DNA of 64,000 nucleotides, from positions 4,340,001 to 4,404,000 of the forward strand of contig JAMPIQ010000002.1 of assembly GCA_024699855.1 (NCBI GenBank). The letters are read 5' to 3'. Positions 55,101 to 64,000 of the stretch are shown piece by piece (the stretch's first letter is position 1; each line of letters begins with the position of its first letter). The position numbers and the translations under genes are program-made. The DNA is from Aphelenchoides besseyi (lineage: Eukaryota; Nematoda; Chromadorea; Rhabditida; Aphelenchoididae). The notes under the pieces were generated by a model. It did no database searches. It was not told where the DNA came from and was given only the letters and a program-made list of their open reading frames with translations.

Positions 55101-58100
55101 CCTTTGAAATTGTCGATCGGCTAATTACCCACACATGTCGCAGAAAACAATGCGATTACTCGTTTTTGTGTGGCAAGAAGTTCATGGGCTTTTTCTGACA
55201 ATGTCGAGGATTTGAAACGAAAAGAAGTCGAACGTTCATGTATTGAAGATACGACTTTACTTTAGTTTGTTGGTAGTCTCTTGTGTACTTTTGATTCGAA
55301 TGTTAACTGACCTTCTGTAGGAATCACACGATCACAGTCGGCGTGCTGTTCGGCAGATAAACAACCCAAAGTGCTGACTTGAAAGAAGCCACCGGCGTTG
55401 TCCAACCCAATTTCTTCACTTGCCAAAACACCGTCCTACAAAACAAACATTACTCACGATACTACTTGATGATAAAAAACGACTATCCAAGACATTTTTA
55501 CAAGTATAAAACCATGACCGTCAATTTAAAGTTTAAACGACACAACAAAGTTGGCTTATTACACCTACTACACTTGCAAAAGAAATACATAGTGGTGGAT
55601 GGAAGAAAGAAATCCGATTAGGTACAACCACCGCTGGATCGTCGTACTTGAGCAGCAACAACAAGTTTCGGTTATAAGCACTCTTTCAATTTCATAACAA
55701 AATTTTTGTTTGGCCAATAAAAGCAATCCAGTGGCTACGGCAGAAACAGCTCGCGTACATTCCGTGCATCTTAACGACAAACGGACATCTTGTTCAACCG
55801 TAAAACATCAAAATGAGAAAATGAGTTCCGCTTGGCAACCTTCTGAAGTCTTTTGACGGCACAAGATAAGAGAGCAGAAGTGACGAACGTTCGCGAAGCT
55901 CTTCACCGAGAGGACAAAGCCAAACGACAGAAATGCATTTTGATTAACGGACATTTCAAACTGTTCTATGGATGCGGCCAATTTGTTCGGCGGAGTGCGA
56001 ACATTTCGACTTTCGTACAAAAATGAAACTTTCGTGGGATAACCAACACTACAAACTTTTAGTTTGTAATGACCAAACGAACCTTTGGGAACTCGGCCGG
56101 GTCGAACGGCGATTCGCGTGCCGCCATGTTCACAACTTTCGGCTGTCCAGTGCTGTAGACGTTCGGATCGCCTGAAAATAAACGTTCAGTGAACGATGCG
56201 GGTTCGTTTAACTGCTGTGTGATTGCGGTTTGTTCATGCCGATTAGGATCGAATATTGACACTTACAGTTGAGCCATAGAGGAAAAAACTCTAAGGATGG
56301 ACTCTTCATTTTCAGAACTAGTAACAAATGATGTGATTTGACTACCGGAGATATCAACACAGTGGTTCTTAAGAGAAATCCCAGGTCGTCAATAATGCCC
56401 ACCCCTTCAATCCGGATTTCCGACGTCTTGAGAGAGTCATTTTCATTACACTGAGTGTGTTCATAAGCTTGACACAGAAGTTAATTGAAAAAGTTGGAAT
56501 ACAAAAACAGAAACAAGTTGCGTGTAACATCAAATCTTTTTTGGTTCGCGCAAACGACTTCGAATGACCACTCATTGGCGTCTTGGCAACAGGAAAGTTA
56601 CTGGTCGTCAATTAGGCGTCCAAGTAGCCAAGAGAATCTATGAGCATTTTCGAATATGAGCAAGCAGAAGGAAAATGTTCAAAATTCGAGTTAAATGGAG
56701 CAGAAAAAAGATTGCCAGAGGCTTCTTATGTTAATTCGAGAGTACAAAATTGGAAGCCGAGTGTTCAATATGAAGTTCTCATAATGAAAACGGAGAATGA
56801 CTAATGTTTACAGGTTGATGTTTAGTTCTCAAGTTCAGTGGAAGAATTGGAGATTCGTGCTTAAAAGCACTAATCTGCTTGGTTTCCTACGAATTCCGAC
56901 TAACAAGGAAAAAACAGTCAAATTTTTTCTTGAAAGTCAAAAACACATGAACGTAGTAAGGACCGTCACTACAATTCCGAAAGGCTTAGGGACATTTGAG
57001 GCGTCGAGAAGCATCAGTTAAATGGGTTCATTTTATTTTGGTAAACAGAGCGGGTGATAAAAATCGTAAAATGAAACTGCGCGCAAAAGGAAATCCGCCC
57101 AAAGAATCTGTCCACAGTATCTGAATTGTCAACGATCTTCGTTGTTAAAATACGGAAATGAATTTGGAATTGGCGCTGTAAGATAACGATCAGCTTTCAG
57201 CAGCCATTTCGCGGTCGTGAATACATAGCCGGCGAACGAGTATACGCTTTTGGAATACAATTTGAGATATTGGCATTATGGTCCACGGTCCTACAATGCG
57301 CGGAAACTCAAGAGTAGGAACCAGTGAGAATAGTCGGAGAGCACTCCACTAATGTAATGATGATGTTCGTCTTTACAATTCGCAAACTCTTCGAGTGGTT
57401 GACTGGAGGCCAAAAATTGAATGCAAATTAGGTGGGCTTCTTTGAATAAATCCAATTGAATTCCCAAACTCTCTGGAACGACCGTGTTTTGCGTCTACTG
57501 TGTTCTTCCTCAAACGAACATCAGTTCACTTTTATACCGCAGATTCTAAGCGATCTTGACGTAAAATGTTTCCAAAAAGAAAAATTGCAAAATGCGCGTA
57601 AACAAGTGAATGTGTTAGAACACTTCGCCCACCGACACGCAACTCAAAGAAACGTTATATCGATAATATCAACTAATAGAGCACGCAATATCTTTTTTGT
57701 CGACGAACTTTGGCCAAATGGACCACAAACAAAAGATGACTTTCCGTCTTTTCCTCCACGTTGAATGCAAAAAGCGCGGGAATCTATTGAGCACAATGAA
57801 GACGGTAAGATCGGATTTCAAACGAGCATGTTTCTAGCGATATTTGGGCTAATTAGCCGTCCATTGAATAAGTCTACCGCGCTCGACGAAGTTGTTTGTT
57901 CTGTTTTAAAGATGTTTGACTGTGCCCTACACTTTCTCTTGCAAACGAATGATGTCTAGCAAGAAACAACCTCTGTGATATTAGCTGATATTTGACTAAA
58001 TCTTTTCAGAAACTTGAGGTCAAAAATCGAACGACTTTTACGCAGAATAATCTTTTGAATTAGCAGTCAAATTGAGTACCAAAACCGAACACTCAACGTT

Positions 58101-61100
58101 TTTAACGGTCGTGTAATCAGCGTTCACTACACAGAAAGTGTATATTTTGACGCAGATTCCGCGAATCAGATGATGTTGAATGAAATGAACTCTCATAAAA
58201 GGACATCAAAACAACTATACGCCCTTAGCTATGGAACCAACGTCTGAAGTTGATGCAAAAAGAAGTTGCTCGTGGCAGGAATCGAACCTGCGTCGTCGCA
58301 GCTTTGCATTCAAACCACAATGCGAAGTACTAACCACTATACTACACGAGCCGAAAGCAAAGTCTTCAAAACCGCATGTGATTCGTGTATCGACTTTTTT
58401 TATGAGTCGGCGAAAATGAGTGGATGAGCTCATTAATGTTTGCTCATTAGTCAAGTGGTGTAATGCAACAAAGAGCAAAAAAGGTGAAAACATTGAAAAC
58501 GTGCAAGAAATGAAACTTTTTTCCAACTGCCTAGATCGTCGGATTGCTATCGTATAACTTCGATTGAGGTTGTTAGGCTGTGGACAAAACAGATGAGAAA
58601 TAAATAGCACACATTTTCGGGTCATAAATTTGAAATGAGTGCAATAACTAGAAACTCAGCGTCGATTTCTTTTCTGAGATTCTATGATGCATTAAAGTTT
58701 TTCGCACGCCCGCAATGTTCACATCATTAAATTTCGAATATGAGAGCAGAAGATCGTACAAGTCTTTTGGATTACAAGCAGCTTACTCATCGAGAACCGC
58801 TTATCTAAGCGTTGAAAGATGCTTTGTATTCAGCCTCAATGAACGACTATCGAAAAGCGTGAACTGTGGAATATAAGTGTATCCAAAAAATAACGTCACT
58901 TTTACAAACTCTTCTAATTCAATCTTCTGGCTCTTGACCAATAGAAAGTCGGTGGGTGGTGGAGGAAAAGAACACAAAGTCTCTGCGGACGTTCACCGCC
59001 TTTATCAACATCATTAGCTAATAAACTGTAAACTATTCACTTAAGCAACAAGTCTGCTGTTGCATTAGCGAACCAAATGTTTTGACAATGTTCACATTTG
59101 AGGTCCGTTTTGTACGTCTTCTGGACATGAATGCGCGTAATGCTCAAAATTCCAATAAAACAACTCTCGCTCCCGCACATCTAATCTGTCGTATCGCTCT
59201 TCAATCTTACGTCTAAGATGTTTGCAAACACAAATGTTAGATCGTAAATATTGCGTTAAAATCCTCATGCTGAAGCACTTCTATCCATTTGCCTTGTGAA
59301 TCGAAGAGACGCAAAGTACGTGCAAAAAGAAGTTTCATCAATGACCAATCGAAAGTGTTTTGAAATGCGGTCAAAAATGCAGATGAGATGAGCAAAGAAC
59401 AATAGAAGTGCAACTTGGTCTCAAAAGCTTGATGTTTCTGATCTTTCAACACCATGCAATTCGATACAAATAGCTACAAAATGTGACCAAAAAATAATCC
59501 CGATCAAGGTATTGAAATGGAACCACAGAACAAACGTCAAACATCCGCTTGTAGACGTGGATGTTAAGTATCAAACGGTAAGATGACATTTCGGAAGTTG
59601 TGTCTACACAAAATACAAAAGTCGAAGTGCTCGCAAAGGAAAATGAAATTCAATCGCTGAATTTTCTAACCCCTCGTCTTCAGACGTATCCCTCGCGTTG
59701 GCTCGTTCAGATGTCCATCGACTTCCCATCCTTAAAATGGACCTCAGAAACACTGTGTTGCTCTCTGACCGGTGTCATTGTCGGTAATATTTGCCGAAAC
59801 TCGAGGAAACGAAGAGAAACGTGCGCCCTCAAAACTTTTGAGGTCAATTCTAAGTGGCGGAAGGCGGACGACCACTTTTGGCCGAAGGGATATGATACGA
59901 CCGTGCGTGGAATTGAATTCGTTGACAAGCAACTCGCAAAAGTCTTGTTATTACATTAACGTGCCAAAAAAGGTCACGTTTTTGAGTGACATGAAGCGGA
60001 AATCGTCACTTCGATTAAACTCAAGAGTTGAAACCCGCAAAAAACGTTGCAAATTCGTCAGCAAAGTGGCGCGAGTGAAACTTTTCAATTTCTGCATATT
60101 CGAAGACACAGCGGGGAAAGAGAATTCACAGCGGGTGACGGTTTTTGGAACGATCCGAAGAGTTGTGACAGGGAGTTTTAGGAAAAGGCGTGAAATGGGC
60201 TACTTAGACCCGTCAGATTCCGAAGATTCTTCCGCAATGAACATTAATTCATGTCAACGGAAATTAGCTCAACCAAAGCTCAACATCTGTCTGGGCAAAT
60301 TCATGAGAATAACGAGAAAAGAACGATACTTATGAACATATAAAGACCTACCGTTAGCGAACAAATCCAAGATCATCAGGTTGTTAAAGTTTAGTCCAGT
60401 GATAGTTCCGGAGAACTCGTCAAAAACTTCTACACGAGTTGGAACGGCGACCTCTCGTTCTTTTCGTTCAATCGAATTGAGATAGACAGTCGCACTGTGT
60501 AGCACATTAAACGCTGCACCAACTATTGCGTAACGTTGAGAGTTCAGCGTGAAGAGTTCGTTTTGTGCAGAAGTTGTGTAGTGAATTGGAACATGTTGAT
60601 CGAGTAGAAGAGTCAAATTTGATCGAACTCTTTTCATTCGTAGGATATGTTCGCGATTGTCATTCACGAAGACGTCGAAATAACCAACATGATGGTCTTG
60701 ACTTCCCAAGTTGTAACGAACTTGCAAGTAGCCTCCACCAACAAAAACCGTCAGATAATCGCCATCGACAGCACATTGGACACTAAAGAGAACGCCGTTT
60801 GAGTTTTGCGTTTGAAACGTCAACACCAAAAAGTCTTCGGCGCTATTTGGTAGTTGAGGAAGAGTGAATTCGTAGTAAATAGCACTTCCATGGCCATCGA
60901 ACTCATAGGAAGTTCCGGCTAAATGAGACATGTGAATATGATTAAATTATATGATTGAACTTACGTTTATCGCAGAAAGTTCCAGAATGAGAAGTTTTCG
61001 AGCAATCACATCGAATATCTCGCCAACCTTGATGACAAATTCCTCCGTTCCGACAAACATGAGGTCCACATTTTGGCGACGGGTTTTGACATCCTCGATG

Positions 61101-64000
61101 AACATCGGTACTCGCTTCTAGTTCATCAACTAAGTCGACATGTTTGTTTGCCACTCTTAACGCCGATAAACAACCACGAAAACCGTTTACAGTCGCTAGA
61201 TTGCTTCCGGTAGCTTGAAAATCAGTTGGAATACCGCCTAGAATCTGCATGTTTTACTACGAACAGAAATACTCACCCAGTAGAATTCGACCTGTAAAGA
61301 GCGTGAATTGTTGTGACAACGATGTTTTTATGGTCACTATTTCGTTATCCACAGTAATTTGTTGCGTTGCTGAGTTATCAGCCTCCTACAAAGAACAAAT
61401 CAATCAGTTACTTTACGTATATTTGAACCTGTTGAATGCTGATTGTATGCCATTTCAGATCATTAAGTGTCCGTCTCCGAGATGAGGAATCCGGCGCTAC
61501 AACGGTGGTTTGTCCGAAACGATATCGAATTTTCCCTCTGACCAACTCCAGTGATGCCAAGACTTCGTGCTTACCGACTGGACTAGTGACATTTGTGACC
61601 AAGACGAGTAAAAGCCCCGAAGAAGCGAGTGTTTTGAATTTCAACGACAAGTGAAATGGATCAGTTGCACTGAATTGAATTGCGTATTGAGCAAAACCAC
61701 GCTCAGTTCCGATTGATATCGTGTTTTGTTTGGGTTTTCGACCTCGTTCGGCACTCGACGATTGAGTTGTACTAAACGCAATGGCAAAACGCGAATGTAG
61801 AGCCTGTTTAATTGGACGCAAAATGTCATGTTGATTGATTGTCAGTTTAAGCAATTCACCGCTTAATGCATAGCGTTCTTGTGATTCAGTCGACTCAGCG
61901 GTTCCCGCGACCTCTTCAATTGCTCTCAACGCTCGTCCGGGCGACAGTTCCTCAATTAACAGTTGTGTATCCGATTCGGGTAGAAAATCTGAAAATACCT
62001 AAAAATAAGTTAGATATTGACAAACTTACGACTATGCTCCCATTTTCCATCCAAAAAGGTTAAGATCTTCATTCCACGTCTGCTGACTCGTGCCGTATGC
62101 CAATGGTTGTCGTTCAGACTTGTTCCACCCCACGTAAAGATCTTAACGACGATTAGCACGAACTCTATTACTCAACGTACATGTTTTGCACCGCTAGCAA
62201 AATCAAGTCGAAGTGACAGTTCACCACCAATCAAAATTAACATAATTCGATCCGGTGCTTCTCCCGCCCTTGTGTCCAACAGCACTGCGGCATCGTCAGT
62301 TGTTCGGAATTTGATCTCAATCATTTCGGCTTCGCTGTTTATCGTATCTGGCAATTGGAAAACGGACAAATCGTCGCGAATTTTGTCAAAATCCACTGGT
62401 TGTAAAGCTAAAGAAAACGATTGAATCGAATTAACTTGAACATACCGAGTTCACAAGTCGGACCATCGTAAACGGTGTTCGAACAATCGCAGATGAACGT
62501 CGAGTGTCCGTTTGAGCAGCGTCCAAAGTTTCTGCACGGATGTGCAGCACAGAAATTGGTACCTGAAGCAAATGGCGTACAACCGACCGAAATTCCATCG
62601 GTATGTTGAGCAACGGTTCCATTGGACGGATGCAGAAAAGCAGTCGCAATTTGGGCGTTAATTCCGTTTATTCTAACATTCTTCAAACATCCAACGAATC
62701 CGAGACGAAGTTGAGCAGACCAAATAGTCGAAGGTAATCGAATTGTTGGAGTGTACGTCAACGTTTCGGTTGGCAACAACCACGGTGCTCCGCCAATGTA
62801 AATTGGCTCTTCAATAATCAAGTTGGCGGATACACCCGGAGTGTTGAAATCCGTTTTCATCGTATCGACCATCACCGATCCCTGACGTCCAACTCGCTCC
62901 AACGAAACGCTGTGCCAAACGTTGCCCTCGTTCACACGCTTAGCTGTCGTCTGTAAACGAACGTGTCCGGAGCCCAGGTCGATAATCAAAAACAGATGCC
63001 CATCGCTGATTTCAAATGCCACATAATCGGAAGTTCCATTAAGCGGAATATCTCTTACACCATGATAGAGAATCAAACCGTCTGATACGTGAGTACGAAA
63101 TTGAAAGCCTTAACACAAACAAAGATGATTAGATTTCAATTCACTTGCTACCCAAACTTCCACTCGACAGTGAATTCCATTTCGGTAATTGTATGAAAGA
63201 TTGAGCAGCATCATTGAAAGAGAGAACATCGGGCGGTGCATGTTGAGAAGACAAACATGAAAACGCAAGATCTCCACCGGTTCGTATAACCGACTTTCCG
63301 TAGCCCTGATCTGCCAAATCGATTATGTCAAGAAGTTGGACATCAGCTTCGTATTTGATCTAAACTCCTTGAATTTTCCCGATCCACTTGTTGAGTTTAC
63401 CTTCTTCATGCATCCTTTGAAGTTGTAAGCGTATGATGGAACATACGCCGAACGTCCGGATTCAGCTCCGCCAACGAACGCAAAGCTGTTGCCCAACCAC
63501 TCGGTGTCGCTTGCAAATTGTTTCACTTCATCGGAGTTGCCATCCACGGTTAACTTCATCTGAAAATTCGGTTTCAAAAGGGCACCAAACAAAGACGAGA
63601 ATGCACAGCATTTTGTCAACTCAAATTGTGCAAATCGGAAAGTGAAAGACGGCAATGGAACTTAAAATTCGAAATCAAAGAAGTCACTCAACTCAAAACC
63701 CAAAAACAGTTCGAGTGTTAAGGAAAGTCTGTGTTTAAACCCAAAAGACAGGAACATCAAAATGAAAGTCAAGTGTCGTTGTTGACTCACAGTTAAGGCG
63801 GTAAATTTCTGTCCGGTCTAGAGGTTAAAAATTACAATGAGAAATAGAGATACAAGTTTTCGATTCTAATCGTTTTTGAAATTAACTATTCGGAACTTAC
63901 AACTCGAAGATCTCGATGCAAAAAAACCGTATGCCAACGATCGTCGTCATATCGAGTTGGTTTCATTCCTTGAGTATAACGCTGTCGGATTATTCTCTTA
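49487..64000 (-). CDS. nrx-1: Alpha-type neurexin, 5' part beyond the window
   Basis: Neurexins are presynaptic adhesion receptors. Reading leftward from the edge: end of an LNS domain (DDDRWHTVFLHRDLRV, WLGNSFAFVGG, YNFKGCMKK), the next LNS (FQFRTHVSDGLILYHG ... RLGFVGCLKNVRINGI), an EGF (CRNFGRCSNGHSTFICDC), a partial LNS (ALQPVDFDKIRDDLS ... DNHWHTARVSRRGMKIL), another LNS (TISIGTERGFAQYAIQF ... DLKWHTISIQQ ... GGIPTDF), an EGF (CGPHVCRNGGICHQGW), and a last LNS exon (60918-60352, GTSYEFDGHGSAIYYEF). That exon ends in phase 1 and would splice across 8.5 kb to 51813, sharing the stalk, membrane helix and EWYV tail with the short form. Two AAG acceptors are used (before 63108 and 62141). Confidence 0.88.
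52181..60351. other. 8.2 kb neurexin intron / gamma promoter region
   Basis: I find no coding exon here. The plus strand is visibly A/G-rich (minus strand T/C-rich), unlike the flanking genes. It contains the tRNA-His gene and should include the gamma-form promoter just above 52180. A long plus-strand frame at 59772-60335 has no motif and is likely chance or antisense. Confidence 0.5.
58267..58351 (-). tRNA. tRNA-His (GTG) with a 13-nt intron
   Basis: On the minus strand the acceptor stem GCTCGTG pairs with CACGAGC, and the D-arm is GTATAGTGGTTAGTAC. The anticodon stem TCGCA pairs with TGCGA, and the T-arm is GCAGG-TTCGATT-CCTGC with standard A and B boxes. The anticodon loop reads TTGTGG, putting GTG at 34-36, followed by about 13 extra nt (TTTGAATGCAAAG) before the closing C and stem. 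This is the canonical intron place after position 37. Mature length is about 72 nt. It lies in the big neurexin intron, same strand. Confidence 0.8.

Noticed and set aside
59772..60335. Plus-strand 187-codon frame before the last neurexin LNS exon
   Set aside because: It is basic with no motif, lies in the neurexin intron, and ends at the edge of a solid minus-strand exon; chance frame in A/G-rich DNA.
1..64000. CRISPR arrays, bacterial operons, viral insertions
   Set aside because: No direct-repeat/spacer arrays, no prokaryotic gene pattern and no viral polymerase or capsid motif; the window is spliced eukaryotic DNA throughout.

Overview
The window looks like a gene-dense stretch of a nematode nuclear genome. 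The evidence is: introns of about 40-60 nt with TTTCAG or TTTAG acceptors, ShKT and Ly6-like secreted protein genes, an Argonaute of the nematode secondary (WAGO-like) type that has lost its catalytic residues, and several genes whose ATG lies 0-3 nt after a splice acceptor, as expected for spliced-leader trans-splicing. No clade can be fixed from sequence alone. All gene models below were made by hand splicing.

Left third (1-30 kb): an acylated/tail-anchored small protein, a divergent G-protein alpha subunit, a small membrane protein, two tandem Ly6-like genes, a carboxylesterase with one non-canonical intron, the mitochondrial protein ATP5S/DMAC2L, the tRNA m1G37 methyltrans-ferase TRMT5, a WAGO-like Argonaute, ZNF830, a BTB-like protein, a PIP-box protein, ShKT peptides, a secreted class 3 lipase, a protein with two MADF domains, an unrecognised minus-strand gene and DGAT1.

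Middle (30-44 kb): an inverted duplication about 1.37 kb across whose arms each contain a tRNA 5' half, a three-member sequence family (two genes and one decayed start) sharing the motif EEFEDKFVRLNS, gene-poor DNA, fragments of a TDP-43-like N-domain and of a tyrosine kinase, then NOP16, an acidic nuclear-type protein, a CxGxC secreted protein and two more ShKT genes. Right part (44-64 kb): VPS16, an UBASH3/Sts-type histidine phosphatase, and the neurexin gene on the minus strand running off the right edge. Neurexin has a separate signal-peptide first exon (a gamma-type short form) and an 8 kb intron carrying an intron-containing tRNA-His.

The strongest unexplained signal is a pair of 67-nt introns in two unrelated minus-strand genes 9.7 kb apart that match at 63 of 67 positions, splice site to splice site. 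This suggests introner-like (intron-generating) elements. Other notable signals are the palindromic duplication with tRNA heads, repeated use of AAG 3' splice sites, and the gamma-neurexin promoter.
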